Notes: a model not told the origin generated them from the letters alone. A stretch of DNA of 64,000 bases from Asanoa sp. WMMD1127 (GCF_029626225.1 NZ_JARUBP010000001.1:186001-250000), one strand, 5' to 3'; shown: positions 16,934 to 25,045, numbered from the stretch's first letter. Translations and numbers: made by a program.

Positions 16934-17828
16934 GGCGACGCGGGTGGCGGTCATCGGCACCGGCAACATGGGTGGCGCGATGGTCGGGCGGTTGCGGGCC
17001 GCCGGCTTCCCCGTGACCGCGTGGAACCGCACCCGGGAGCGGGCCGACGACGTCGCGGCCCGAAGCGGAGCGACCGTCGCCGGCACACCGCGGGAGGCCA
17101 CCGGCACCTCCGACGTCGTGATCGTGTCGCTCTCCAACGACGAGGCCGACCTGGCCGCCCACGAAGGGCGCGACGGCATCGTCGCCGGGCTGAGGCGCGG
17201 GACCGTCGTCGTCGACACGAGCACCATCGACCCGCGCACCACCCTGCGGCTGGCCGAGATGGTGCGCGGCGCCGGCGGCGTACACGTCGACTGCCCTGTC
17301 TCCGGCAGCGTCAGCAGCGTCGAGGCCGGCACCCTGACCGCGCTGGCCGCCGGCGACGCCGGAGACGTCGACCGGGTCCGACCCGTCCTCGAACATCTGA
17401 GCGGCAAGATCTTCCACATCGGACCGACCGGCACCGGCGCCACCATGAAGGTCGCGATCAACACCTTGCTGATCGCGATCAACCAGGGGCTTTCCGAGGC
17501 GTACGTGCTGGCCGAGGCGGCCGGGATCGACCGGGGCACCGCGTACGACGTGTTCGAGGCCGGTGCGACCGGCGCGCCGTTCCTGAAATACAAGCGGGGC
17601 GTGTTCGAGCATCCCGACGACACGCCGGTCGCGTTCACGCTGGGGCTGGTCAACAAGGATGCCGACCTGGTGCTGGCGCTGGCCGAGCGGGTCGGCGTGC
17701 CGGTGACGCAGGCGCAGGCCAACAAGGCGGCGATCGCGGCGGCACTGGACGACGGCTACGCCGAGCGGGACATCAGCACGATGGCCAAGCACCTGCGCGA
17801 GCTACGGAGCCGCTCCAGCCGCGGCTAG
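16926..17828 (+). CDS. NAD(P)-dependent beta-hydroxyacid dehydrogenase family oxidoreductase
   Basis: The 300-residue protein shows the 3-hydroxyisobutyrate dehydrogenase family pattern: dinucleotide motif VAVIGTGNMGGAMVGRLRAAG (about 6-26), substrate-binding DCPVSGSVSSVEAGTLTALAAG (about 118-139), the catalytic lysine region TGATMKVAINTLLI (Lys about 174) and NKDADLVLALAERVGVP. It may reduce small 3-hydroxyacids, aldehydes or imines; the specificity loop does not settle this. Its start overlaps the araC stop by 8 bp, so it is likely co-expressed. Confidence 0.9.
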   Translation: MTEATRVAVIGTGNMGGAMVGRLRAAGFPVTAWNRTRERADDVAARSGATVAGTPREATGTSDVVIVSLSNDEADLAAHEGRDGIVAGLRRGTVVVDTSTIDPRTTLRLAEMVRGAGGVHVDCPVSGSVSSVEAGTLTALAAGDAGDVDRVRPVLEHLSGKIFHIGPTGTGATMKVAINTLLIAINQGLSEAYVLAEAAGIDRGTAYDVFEAGATGAPFLKYKRGVFEHPDDTPVAFTLGLVNKDADLVLALAERVGVPVTQAQANKAAIAAALDDGYAERDISTMAKHLRELRSRSSRG

Positions 17829-17838
17829 GTTGAGGCCC

Positions 17839-18231
17839 ATGACCACGGTTAAGCAGATGCGACTCGTCGTCCAGGTCGACGACTACGACGCCGCGGTGGC
17901 GTTCTTCCGCGACACGCTGGGGCTCACCGAGGAGGCGGCGTTCAGCGGCGGTGACGACGCCCGGGTGATCATCCTCGAGGCCGGCCGGGCCACGCTCGAG
18001 CTGGCCAACCCGGCGCACCACCGCTACATCGACGAGGTCGAGGTCGGCCGGCCCGTCGCGCCCCGGTTCCGCCTCGCGTTCGAGGTCGACGACACGGAGG
18101 CGACCACGGAGGCGATCAAGACGGCGGCCGCGCCGGTCGCGCCGCCGACGGAGACGCCCTGGCGGTCGCTGAACGCCCGCTTCGACGCCCCCGGCGACCT
18201 GCACATCACCCTGTTCCAGGAGCTGGACTAA
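17839..18231 (+). CDS. VOC/glyoxalase-bleomycin resistance family protein
   Basis: The 130-residue protein is a compact two-module VOC domain: KQMRLVVQVDDYDAAVAFFRD at the start, ARVIILEAGRATLELANP in the centre and DAPGDLHITLFQELD at the end. Metal ligands expected at H/E positions are only partly kept (E in ATLELA, H in LHITLF). ATG 17839 is 10 bp after the previous stop. Substrate unknown. Confidence 0.87.
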   Translation: MTTVKQMRLVVQVDDYDAAVAFFRDTLGLTEEAAFSGGDDARVIILEAGRATLELANPAHHRYIDEVEVGRPVAPRFRLAFEVDDTEATTEAIKTAAAPVAPPTETPWRSLNARFDAPGDLHITLFQELD

Positions 18232-18247
18232 GAAATCTCCGCCGCGA

Positions 18248-18273
18248 TGTCGATTGCGGCCGAGTCGATCGTC
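18248..18273 (+). promoter_or_regulatory. Candidate ECF42-type promoter TGTCGA-N16-CGTC
   Basis: TGTCGA (18248-18253), a 16-bp spacer and CGTC (18270-18273) stand 54 bp upstream of the YCII gene. This matches the -35 TGTCGA and -10 CG(A/T)C-type boxes reported for autoregulated ECF42 sigma factors, and the sigma gene downstream is of that group. Confidence 0.7.
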
Positions 18274-18326
18274 GTGAGGATGAGAGGTGGTCACCGACCA
18301 CCGCCTGTCTGAGGGAGTAACACACC

Positions 18327-18677
18327 ATGCGCTACCTGCTGCTCATCTACAGCGAGGAAACTCCGGGCGCCCCCGACCCCGCCGAGGCGGAGAAGGTGAT
18401 GAACGAGTACTGGGCGTACTCCGACGCTGTCCAGAAGGCCGGGGTCAGCAACGCGAGCGACGCCCTGCAGGAGTCCTCGACCGCGACGACGGTGCGGGTC
18501 CGCGACGGCCAGCGGACGGTCACCGACGGCCCGTTCGCCGAGACCCGCGAGGTGCTCGGCGGCTTCTACGCGATCGACGTGCCCGACCTGGACGCCGCGA
18601 TCGAGTGGGCCGAGCGCTGCCCCGGCGCCAAGTACGGGTCGATCGAGATCCGGCCCGTCATGGAGTTCGGCGACTAG
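18327..18677 (+). CDS. YCII-related (DGPF-type) protein linked to ECF42 sigma factor
   Basis: The 116-residue protein begins MRYLLLIYSEE and carries the DGPF motif in VTDGPFAETREVLGGFYAIDVPDLD, with AIEWAERCPGAKYGSIEIRPV near the end. YCII/DGPF proteins are small dimeric ferredoxin-like folds that are almost always next to ECF42 sigma genes; whether they act as partner, target or regulator is not settled. GAGGGAG lies before ATG 18327. It is 3 bp before the sigma factor gene and certainly shares its transcript. Confidence 0.92.
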   Translation: MRYLLLIYSEETPGAPDPAEAEKVMNEYWAYSDAVQKAGVSNASDALQESSTATTVRVRDGQRTVTDGPFAETREVLGGFYAIDVPDLDAAIEWAERCPGAKYGSIEIRPVMEFGD

Positions 18678-18680
18678 CTC

Positions 18681-19937
18681 GTGCGTACGGGCGCCGCCTC
18701 CGTCGAGGCCGTCTTCCGCGAGGAGTGGGGACGGCTGCTGGCGACGCTCGTCCGTAGCCTGGGCGACCTCGACCTGGCCGAGGAGGTCGCGGCCGACGCG
18801 GTCGCCTCCGCCGTCGCCCGCTGGCCGAAAGACGGTGTCCCCGACCGCCCGGGGGCGTGGCTGCTCACTGTGGCCCGCCACCGGGCGGTCGACCTGCTCC
18901 GCCGCGACAAGGTGTTCGCCGCCAAGCTCGCGCTGCTCCAGGTCGAGGCCGACCGCCGCGACAGCCCGCCGCCGCTCGACCCGGTGTGGAGCGACGACGC
19001 GCCCGACGAGCGCCTGCGGCTCTTCTTCACCTGCTGCCACCCGTCCCTCGCGCCCGACGCCCAGCTCGCGCTCACCCTCACCTGCCTGGCCGGGCTGACC
19101 ACGCCGGAGGCGGCGCGGGCCGTGCTGGTGCCGCCGGCCACGATGGCGCAGCGGGTGGTGCGGGCGAAACGCAAGATCCGCGAGGCCCGGATCCCGTTCC
19201 GCGTGCCGGACGCCGCCCAGCTACCCGACCGGCTGCCGGCGGTGCTGCGGGTGATCTACGTGATCTTCACCGAGGGGTACGCCGCCACGGCCGGCCCGCA
19301 GCTCGTCCGGGCCGACCTGGCCGAGGAGGCCATCCGTCTCGCCCGGATCCTGCACCGCCTGCTGCCGGCCGAGCGCGAGGTCGCCGGCCTGCTGGCGCTG
19401 ATGCTGCAGGTCGACGCCCGCCGCCCGGCCCGGGTCGACGCGGCCGGCGACATGGTGCTGCTGGAGGACCAGGACCGCTCACTGTGGACGATCGACAAGA
19501 TCGTCGAAGGGCGCCGGCTCGTGATCGAGGCGCTGACCGGCGGCCCGCCCGGCCCGTACGCCCTGCAGGCCGCCATCGCCGCGGTGCACAACGAGGCCGC
19601 CTCGGTGTCGACCACCGACTGGCCGCAGGTCGTCGCCCTCTACGACGTACTCCGCACGGTCGCGCCCTCGCCCCTCGTCGACCTGAATCGGGCCGTGGCG
19701 GTGGCGATGACGGACGGTCCGGCCGCGGGCCTCGCGCTGCTCGACGAGCTCGCCGAGGACCGGCACCTGGCCGCCTACCACCTGCTGCCCGCGGCCCGGG
19801 CCGACCTGCTGCGCCGGTTGGGCCGCACCGGTGAGGCGGCCGACGCCTACCGGGCCGCGCTGGCGTTGGTCGGCAACGAGCCCGAGCGCGCGTACCTCAC
19901 CCGCCGCCTCGAATCGCTACGATCCCCGGATGTTTGA
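18681..19937 (+). CDS. ECF42-group RNA polymerase sigma factor with C-terminal TPR-like extension
   Basis: The 418-residue protein starts at GTG 18681. Region sigma2 is at about residues 5-75 ([33 protein letters not shown], ending [19 protein letters not shown]). Sigma4 is at about 115-165 ([38 protein letters not shown]). The remaining 240 residues are a helical extension with DUF6596/TPR-like segments ([52 protein letters not shown]), the mark of ECF42. No anti-sigma gene is nearby, as usual for this group; the extension is thought to control activity. Its end overlaps the next gene by 8 bp. Confidence 0.93.
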   Translation: MRTGAASVEAVFREEWGRLLATLVRSLGDLDLAEEVAADAVASAVARWPKDGVPDRPGAWLLTVARHRAVDLLRRDKVFAAKLALLQVEADRRDSPPPLDPVWSDDAPDERLRLFFTCCHPSLAPDAQLALTLTCLAGLTTPEAARAVLVPPATMAQRVVRAKRKIREARIPFRVPDAAQLPDRLPAVLRVIYVIFTEGYAATAGPQLVRADLAEEAIRLARILHRLLPAEREVAGLLALMLQVDARRPARVDAAGDMVLLEDQDRSLWTIDKIVEGRRLVIEALTGGPPGPYALQAAIAAVHNEAASVSTTDWPQVVALYDVLRTVAPSPLVDLNRAVAVAMTDGPAAGLALLDELAEDRHLAAYHLLPAARADLLRRLGRTGEAADAYRAALALVGNEPERAYLTRRLESLRSPDV

Positions 19938-20334
19938 GATCTCCCCGGTCGGGGCCGTCTCGTCCCCGCTCACCGACCGCGCGAGCGCGCCGAAGCAGGG
20001 CGACGAGGGCGCGCCGGACGCGTGGCTGGTCTTCGAGCCCGCCGTCGCCGACGCCCTGGCCGACCTCGCGCCCGGCCAGGAGGTGCTGCTGCTCACCTGG
20101 TTCGACCGGGCAGCCCGGGACGTGCTGGCCGTGCGCCCGCGCGGCGCCGCCGACCGGCCGCTGACCGGCGTGTTCAGCACCCGCTCCCCCGACCGGCCCA
20201 ACCCGATCGGCCTGCACCGCGTCACCGTGCTCGAGGTCGACGGGCTCCGGGTCAAGGTCTCCGGCCTCGAGGCGCTCGACGGCACGCCGATCGTCGACGT
20301 GAAGCCCGTGCTCGGCGGCGTCTCCGAGCGTTGA
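19930..20334 (+). CDS. TrmO-like tRNA (t6A37-N6) methyltransferase, UPF0066 family
   Basis: The 134-residue protein starts at ATG 19930, overlapping the sigma factor stop. It has the TsaA/TrmO signature [21 protein letters not shown] (about 79-99) and [11 protein letters not shown] near the end. TrmO uses S-adenosylmethionine to methylate threonylcarbamoyladenosine-37 of some tRNAs; it is a beta-barrel enzyme unlike Rossmann methyltransferases. Short actinobacterial forms like this lack the C-terminal domain of the E. coli protein, so the tRNA activity is inferred from family. Confidence 0.85.
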   Translation: MFEISPVGAVSSPLTDRASAPKQGDEGAPDAWLVFEPAVADALADLAPGQEVLLLTWFDRAARDVLAVRPRGAADRPLTGVFSTRSPDRPNPIGLHRVTVLEVDGLRVKVSGLEALDGTPIVDVKPVLGGVSER

Positions 20335-20361
20335 CCTCAACCGCGGTTGAGGTGTGATCCT
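20331..20361 (+). promoter_or_regulatory. MerR-type promoter with 20-bp spacer palindrome
   Basis: TTGACC (20331-20336) is followed by 19 bp and GATCCT (20356-20361). The spacer region holds the perfect palindrome ACCTCAACCGCGGTTGAGGT (20334-20353). Over-long spacers with a dyad are typical of MerR-family activated promoters (for example SoxR). A start about 7 bp after the -10 would fall at the ATG 20369, giving a leaderless mRNA. The TGA of trmO lies within the -35 box. Confidence 0.72.
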
Positions 20362-20368
20362 TCCGCGT

Positions 20369-21313
20369 ATGCGAGTTGTCTGGTTGACGCGGTTCGGTGA
20401 CCCGTCGGTGCTGACACCCGGCGAGGCGCCCGACCCGGTGCCCGGCCCCGGTCAGGCGCTGGTCGAGGTGGCCTTCGCCAACATCACCTTCATCGAGACC
20501 ATGTTCCGCGCGACCGGTTTCGGCCCGTTCCAGGGCGCCCTCCCGATGGTGCCCGGCAACGGCGTCGGCGGCGTCGTCACCGCGGTCGGGGCGGGGGTCG
20601 ACCCGGCGCTGGTCGGCACGCGGGTCGTGACCTCGACCGGCGGTTCCGGCGGGTACGCGTCGCAGGTGGCCGTCGACGCCACCGCCCTCGTGCCGGTGCC
20701 CGACGGTCTGGGCTTGGCCGACGCGGTGGCCCTCCTCGCCGACGGTCGCACCGCCCTGCTGCTCCTGCGCGCGGCCGCCCCCGGGCCCGGCGAGCGGGTC
20801 CTCGTCGAGGCGGCCGCCGGCGGCGTCGGCACGCTGCTCGTCCAGCTCGCGAAGGCGGCCGGCGCCACGGTCGTCGGTGCGGCCGGCCCCGGCAAGCTCG
20901 ACCTCGTCCGCGACCTCGGCGCCGACCGACCGGTCGACTACACCGTCGCGGGCTGGGCCGCCACCGCCGGACCGGTCGACGTCGTGTTCGACGGCGTGGG
21001 CGGCGCGGTGGCCCGGCAGGCGTTCGATCTGCTCGAGCGCGGGGGTCGGATGGTCAGCTACGGCCTCTCCAGCGGCGCCTGGTCCGACGTCACCGACGAC
21101 GAGGCCGCCGCCCGCGGCGTGACCCTGCTCCGCGGCGTCACGGGCCCGCCGGAGGAGCTGCGGGCGCTGACCGCCGAGGCGCTCGCCCGCGCCGCCGCCG
21201 GCGAGCTCCGCCCGGTGATCGGCCAGCGCTTCCCGCTGGAGGCGGCCGCCGACGCCCACGCGGCGATCGAGGCCCGCTCCACCGTGGGCAAGACCCTGCT
21301 GGTGGTGGCCTAG
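20369..21313 (+). CDS. Zinc-type alcohol dehydrogenase-like quinone oxidoreductase (MDR superfamily)
   Basis: The 314-residue protein has the MDR layout: GroES-like N-terminal domain (MRVVWLTRFGDPSVL, PMVPGNGVGGVVTAVGAGVD), then the nucleotide-binding motif VLVEAAAGGVGTLLVQLAKAAGATVVG (about 149-175) and FDGVGGAVARQAFDLLERGG. Zinc ligands are absent, as in the NADPH:quinone reductase branch. It probably reduces quinones or electrophilic enones. The start at ATG 20369 agrees with the MerR-type promoter directly upstream, which suggests induction by redox-active or toxic compounds; SoxR controls a comparable reductase in Streptomyces. Confidence 0.9.
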   Translation: MRVVWLTRFGDPSVLTPGEAPDPVPGPGQALVEVAFANITFIETMFRATGFGPFQGALPMVPGNGVGGVVTAVGAGVDPALVGTRVVTSTGGSGGYASQVAVDATALVPVPDGLGLADAVALLADGRTALLLLRAAAPGPGERVLVEAAAGGVGTLLVQLAKAAGATVVGAAGPGKLDLVRDLGADRPVDYTVAGWAATAGPVDVVFDGVGGAVARQAFDLLERGGRMVSYGLSSGAWSDVTDDEAAARGVTLLRGVTGPPEELRALTAEALARAAAGELRPVIGQRFPLEAAADAHAAIEARSTVGKTLLVVA

Positions 21314-21375
21314 TGGCTGTCCCGAAGTCATGGCCGGAGCGGGGCAAGGCGTCGGCTGGGTCCGGCGCGGCCCGG

Positions 21376-22155
21376 TCAGGACCTCGGGACGGACCCTAGC
21401 CACTCCGCGAAGGTCGGGCCGCGCAGCACCGCGCCGTCGCCCGGGAGCTGCTCCGGACCGTTCATCGCCCGCCCGGCCCGCCCGGGCAGGCGCACCGGGA
21501 CGACCGTGCGGCGCTGGCCCCGATGCCGCACCAGCTGCCGGGCCAGGTCGGGCAGGCGCTCGACCCGCGGGCCGCCGATGTCCGGCACTCGACCGGCCGG
21601 GCCGGCATCGACCACCTCGGCCAGCGCCTCGCCGACCTCGCCGGCCGCGATCGGCTGGGTGATCATCGCCGGCACCAACGCGAACCGGCCGACCGTCATC
21701 CGCTCCATCATCTGGCCGGCGAACTCGTGGAACTGGGTGGCCCGCAGCACCGTCGCCGGCACCGGACCGGTCAGCACGGCGTCCTCCTGCGCCAGCTTCG
21801 CGGTGTAGTAGCCGTAGGGCACCTTGTCGATGCCCACGATGCTCAGCACGACGTGGTGCGTGGCGCCCGCGTCGGCCGCGAGACGCCCGAGCCGCGTGGT
21901 GGTGTCGGTGAACCAGCGGACCGCCGTGCGGCGGGACATCGTCGTGATGTTGGCGCAGTCGACGACACAGTCCGCACCGGCCAGCGCCCGGTCGAGCCCC
22001 GCGCCGGTGGTGAGGTCGCCCTGGAACGCCTCGGTGCCGGCCGGCCCGGCGGTCCCCTGCCGGCTGAGCAGCGCGACCCGGTGGCCGCGCCGGACGAGTG
22101 CGCTCACGGTGGGTCGCCCGACCACGCCCGAGCCTCCGATGACTAGTACGCGCAT
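21376..22155 (-). CDS. NAD(P)H-binding atypical SDR (NmrA/YwnB-like)
   Basis: The 259-residue protein begins MRVLVIGGSGVVGRPTVSALVRRGHRV, an atypical-SDR dinucleotide motif (GGSGVVG). It continues with GADCVVDCANI, HHVVLSIVGIDKVPYGYYTAKLAQEDAV (YxxxK with Tyr and Lys kept) and TVLRATQFHEFAGQMM. The group binds NADPH and includes sensors and small reductases; the role is unknown. Start ATG 22155 is chosen because the glycine motif follows at once. It converges with the quinone reductase gene (62 bp between stops). Confidence 0.87.
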   Translation of the reverse strand: MRVLVIGGSGVVGRPTVSALVRRGHRVALLSRQGTAGPAGTEAFQGDLTTGAGLDRALAGADCVVDCANITTMSRRTAVRWFTDTTTRLGRLAADAGATHHVVLSIVGIDKVPYGYYTAKLAQEDAVLTGPVPATVLRATQFHEFAGQMMERMTVGRFALVPAMITQPIAAGEVGEALAEVVDAGPAGRVPDIGGPRVERLPDLARQLVRHRGQRRTVVPVRLPGRAGRAMNGPEQLPGDGAVLRGPTFAEWLGSVPRS

Positions 22156-22259
22156 ACCGTGACGACGAGACGGCCACCCGGAAACGTGACGGGCGTGTCC
22201 GGCGTCACCGTGGAACCGGGCGGCCCGCGCGCGGCTCGTCACCAGCGGAGGTGGCGAAC

Positions 22260-22952
22260 ATGTCGAAAATCCTGCGCCACGTGCTGGCGGCGGCCCTGCT
22301 CGCGGTGGCCGTCGGTGCGATCGCCGCGCCCGGCCCGGCCCGCGCCGGTGGTTGGGCGTCGGCCGTCCTGGAGCCGATGCCGGCGCAACTGCGGCCCCAC
22401 CAGACCTACACGGTCGGGCTGTGGGTGCTGCAGCACGGCTTCCATCCCTACGAGGGCGAGCTGGACAAGGTCGCCCTGCGGCTGGTCGACAGCAGGGGCA
22501 CGGTCACGACGTACGACGCGGTGAAGCTTCCTGAGCCGGGCCACTACGCGGTGTCGATCGTGCTGCCGCACGAGGGCGCGTTCGCGGTCACCGGCATCCA
22601 GGGCTGGTTCCCGGAGTACGAGATCGGCACGATCAGCACCGACGGCGGCCTGCGCCAGTTGCCCACCGTCGCCGCGCCGACCGAGCAGCATCTGGCGGAG
22701 TACTGGCCGGGCGCGGTCAAGCCGCCGGTCCTGCCCGTCGACCAGAACCGTGACCCGTTCCGGCCCGCGGCCCCGCCACCGGCGGCGCCGGCCGCCTTCG
22801 ACCCCGCACCGGCCGCCGCGACCGAGCCCGCGCCGGCGTCTTCCTCGCCCTCGCCGTGGCTGGCCGTGCTGGCCGGCGTCGCGGCGCTGTTCCTGGCCGG
22901 CTCGGTCCTCTTCGGACGACGGCGGTTCGCGCTGTCCCGCCGCCACCCGTAG
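22260..22952 (+). CDS. Secreted membrane-anchored protein, possible Ig-like/YtkA-like domain
   Basis: ATG 22260 follows GGAGG by 8 nt. The 230-residue product has a signal peptide (VLAAALLAVAVGAIAAPGPARA), an extracellular beta-rich domain (residues 32-140: LRPHQTYTVGLWVLQHGFHPYEGEL, VKLPEPGHYAVSIVLPHEGAFAV), a P/A linker and a C-terminal transmembrane helix with GRRRFALSRRH. The layout resembles FixH/YtkA-like envelope proteins, but I cannot confirm the family. It would sit on the outer face of the membrane. A strong hairpin follows the gene. Confidence 0.75.
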   Translation: MSKILRHVLAAALLAVAVGAIAAPGPARAGGWASAVLEPMPAQLRPHQTYTVGLWVLQHGFHPYEGELDKVALRLVDSRGTVTTYDAVKLPEPGHYAVSIVLPHEGAFAVTGIQGWFPEYEIGTISTDGGLRQLPTVAAPTEQHLAEYWPGAVKPPVLPVDQNRDPFRPAAPPPAAPAAFDPAPAAATEPAPASSSPSPWLAVLAGVAALFLAGSVLFGRRRFALSRRHP

Positions 22953-22964
22953 CCGGCCGCCGGC

Positions 22965-22994
22965 CCCGTGGGGGATCATGAAGTCCCCCACGGG
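22965..22994 (+). terminator. 11-bp perfect hairpin between two genes, abutting the next ribosome site
   Basis: CCCGTGGGGGA (22965-22975) pairs fully with TCCCCCACGGG (22984-22994) around an 8-nt loop. It lies 13 bp after the preceding stop and its 3' arm runs into the GGGAAGGA site of the phosphatase gene. It may end transcription (no U-run is present) or limit translation of the next gene. Confidence 0.7.
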
Positions 22995-23006
22995 AAGGAC
23001 CGTCGC

Positions 23007-23615
23007 GTGATCCTCGACTGGCCGGACTGCACCAACGTGCGCGACCTCGGCGGCCTCGCCACCGCCGACGGCCGGCGGATCCGGGCCGACGCACTGCTCC
23101 GCTCCGACAGCCACCACCTGTTGACCGCGGCCGCTGTCGAGGCGATCCGGTCCGGCGGCGTCCGGCGGATCGTCGACCTGCGCTGGCCTGCCGAGTGCGT
23201 CCTGCGGCCGAGCCCGTTCGCGCAGGACCCGCTCTACGTCAACGTGCCGCTGCTGGGCGAGGCGGATTACGCGTGGGTCCCGGAGAACTATGCCGGGATG
23301 CTGGAGTGCAACCGCCCGCAGATCGGCGCCGCGTTCCGGGCCGTCGCGGAGGCGCCGGCGGGCGGCGTCGTGGTGCACTGCCACGCGGGCCAGGACCGCA
23401 CGGGCGTGCTGGTCGCGCTGGCGCTGCTGGTCGCCGGGGTGGCCGAGGACGACATCGCCGACGACTACGCGCTGACCGCCGAGGCCAGCCGGGACGTCAT
23501 GGTCAACACCCTCGACCACCTGCGCGAGGCGTACGGCGACGTCACGAAGTACCTGGCCGACTGCGGGGTCGACGCCACCCACGTGGCAGCGATGCGCTCG
23601 CGCCTCGTCGAGTAG
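23007..23615 (+). CDS. Tyrosine-protein phosphatase (Y_phosphatase3/LipA-like)
   Basis: The 202-residue enzyme starts at GTG 23007 after AAGGA. It contains the N-terminal mark CTNVRDLGGLATADGRRIRADALLRSDSHHL and the P-loop HCHAGQDRTGV (Cys and Arg of CX5R at about residues 129-135), the catalytic core of tyrosine and dual-specificity phosphatases. Mycobacterial PtpB-like proteins share this arrangement and may also act on phosphoinositides. No signal peptide is seen, though PtpB-type enzymes can be exported. Confidence 0.92.
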   Translation: MILDWPDCTNVRDLGGLATADGRRIRADALLRSDSHHLLTAAAVEAIRSGGVRRIVDLRWPAECVLRPSPFAQDPLYVNVPLLGEADYAWVPENYAGMLECNRPQIGAAFRAVAEAPAGGVVVHCHAGQDRTGVLVALALLVAGVAEDDIADDYALTAEASRDVMVNTLDHLREAYGDVTKYLADCGVDATHVAAMRSRLVE

Positions 23616-23651
23616 CCGGTGGGGCGGCCACCGGGCCGGTAGCGTGGCGGC

Positions 23652-24149
23652 ATGGAGACCGCGGCGATGACCAGTGCGTTCCTCGTCGGTGTGGCCGCCG
23701 GCGGCCGCAGCATGACCGGCCTGGCGGCGATCGCCCTGACCACCCGGCCGGGCACCGGTTATGCCGTGCTGGACCGTGCGGCCAGCACCCCGGGACGCGC
23801 CGCGCTGACCGCGAGCGCCGCCGTCGAGCTCGGCGCCGACAAGCTGCCCCGCACTCCGAGCCGCCTCTCGACGGCCGGGCTGACCAGCCGCATCGCGTCC
23901 GGGGCGGCCGGCGGCGCGGCGCTGGCCCTGCGGGCGCGCCGCAACCCGCTGCTAGGTGCGGCGGTCGGCGCGGCGGGCGCGGTGGCGGGCAGCTACGCCG
24001 GCGCCTACTGGCGGCGCTGGATCGGCCGGGAGCAGGTCGCGGCCTTCGTCGCCGCGGTCGCCGAGGACTGCCTCACGGCCGCCACCGCCCTGGCCGCCTG
24101 CACCCTGGCCCCGCAACGCAACCCCACCGCGGGCGGCAGGCACGCGTGA
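23652..24149 (+). CDS. DUF4126 family membrane protein
   Basis: The 165-residue protein has DUF4126 features: small-residue-rich hydrophobic helices (SAFLVGVAAGGRSMTGLAAIAL; GAAVGAAGAVAGSYAGAYW), the motif ELGADKLPRTPSR and SRIASGAAGGAALA. It is probably an integral membrane protein of unknown role. The 3' end with the stop codon lies in a direct repeat that recurs 77 bp downstream, so the last residues (ACTLAPQRNPTAGGRHA) may be a late addition to the normal C-terminus. Confidence 0.82.
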   Translation: METAAMTSAFLVGVAAGGRSMTGLAAIALTTRPGTGYAVLDRAASTPGRAALTASAAVELGADKLPRTPSRLSTAGLTSRIASGAAGGAALALRARRNPLLGAAVGAAGAVAGSYAGAYWRRWIGREQVAAFVAAVAEDCLTAATALAACTLAPQRNPTAGGRHA

Positions 24150-24241
24150 CGGCCGGCCGGCACGGCCCTGACGCCTGCACCCTGGCCCCGCAACGCAACC
24201 CCACCACGGGCGGCAGGCACCCATGACGGCCGGCCGCCACG
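24096..24241. repeat. 69-bp direct repeat at the 3' end of the DUF4126 gene
   Basis: The segment from GCCTGCACCCTGGCC at 24096 recurs at 24173 with a few differences, including the coding end and the stop codon TGA. Offset 77 bp. Shorter 24-bp repeats of GCCACGCCGAC(A/G)CCCGC follow at about 24237-24285. Confidence 0.85.
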
Positions 24242-24467
24242 CCGACACCCGCAGTCCGGCGCCACGCCGACGCCCGCGGTCGGCTCCGTTGCGATAGACG
24301 CGACCTCGGGTGCCAGAACGTCCTACTAGGGCGCCGGCCGCGCGACTCCGGTGACGCGATCTTGCGCCGCGGGCCTGGCAGGGTCGGGCCCCCAGGGCCC
24401 GGCCCGGTGTCCGGCGGGAGCGACGGTCGTGCCCCCGGCGGACCCGGGACAGCCTGCCCTTGATCGC
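24150..24467. other. Repeat-rich intergenic region before the snapalysin stop codon
   Basis: About 320 bp without a supported gene. It contains the second copy of the DUF4126 3' end, short GCCGACGCCCGCG repeats, and from 24364 the dispersed repeat shared with 60417-60510. Confidence 0.7.
24364..24460 (-). repeat. Dispersed intergenic repeat, copy A
   Basis: About 95 bp, beginning GCGCCGCGGGCCTGGCAGGG and containing CCGGCGGGAGCGACGGTC and ACCCGGGAC, match 60417-60510 with few mismatches. In both places the repeat lies on the 3' side, within about 10 bp of the stop codon of a minus-strand gene for an exported protein. Its GGGCCC-rich core can form hairpins. Confidence 0.8.
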
Positions 24468-25007
24468 TCAGGCAGCCGGTTGCCAGACGAACTCGCGCGT
24501 CGGGACGCTGGTCAGCGACCCGAACCTGTTGTTGACCTCGGCGGCCTCGCGGGCGTTGGGGAACGCGTTGGTGCAGGAGACCGGCGCGCTGCTGCCTGAC
24601 ATCAGGTCGCTGCACAGGCCCGTGCGGCGGTCAGGCAGGCCGAGCAGGTGGCCGAACTCGTGGGTCGAGATGCGCGGCTGGTAGTAGCCCTGGTTGACGG
24701 CCTGGCGGCCCATGATCCAGTAGCCGTTGCCGAGTGACTGCGTGTAGGCGCGGGGCCAGCCGTTGTCGGCGTAGACGCGGATGTTGGGCGTGCGGCCGGC
24801 CGGGACCGGTTCGAGCCGGACGTTGGTCACGCGGCTGTTCCAGTTGGACGCGCCCTGGCGGGCCACCGACACGAACTCCTGTGCCTGGCTGGTGTCGTAG
24901 TAGAGCACCCGGACCGCGGCCTGCGCGACGCCGACGCCGGCCAGTTGGACGCCGACCAGGGCGGCGGCGACGAGGAAGAGAGTGGACAGTCTGCGACGTA
25001 GGGCCAT
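24468..25007 (-). CDS. snpA: Snapalysin-type small neutral metalloprotease (family M7), secreted
   Basis: ATG 25007 is set by AGGAGG 6 nt upstream. The 179-residue protein has a signal peptide (LSTLFLVAAALVGVQLAGVGVAQA) and a catalytic domain with the M7 zinc motif HEFGHLLGLPD (HExxHxxGxxD, about 114-124), followed by LCSDLMSGSSAPVSC, where the Met-turn and the disulfide cysteines are seen. Snapalysins are secreted casein-degrading proteases of actinomycetes. The mature domain follows the signal almost directly, so the pro-segment is short or absent. The LysR regulator that adjoins snpA in Streptomyces is not present. Confidence 0.93.
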   Translation of the reverse strand: MALRRRLSTLFLVAAALVGVQLAGVGVAQAAVRVLYYDTSQAQEFVSVARQGASNWNSRVTNVRLEPVPAGRTPNIRVYADNGWPRAYTQSLGNGYWIMGRQAVNQGYYQPRISTHEFGHLLGLPDRRTGLCSDLMSGSSAPVSCTNAFPNAREAAEVNNRFGSLTSVPTREFVWQPAA

Positions 25008-25031
25008 TGGGAGCCTCCTCATGGGAGCGAA

Positions 25032-25045
25032 GGAACTTCGGTTCC
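25032..25045 (-). promoter_or_regulatory. Small stem-loop in the snapalysin leader
   Basis: GGAAC and GTTCC pair around a 4-nt loop (TTCG on the plus strand, CGAA on the minus strand), 25 bp upstream of the snapalysin ATG. It may stabilise the leader mRNA. Confidence 0.4.
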
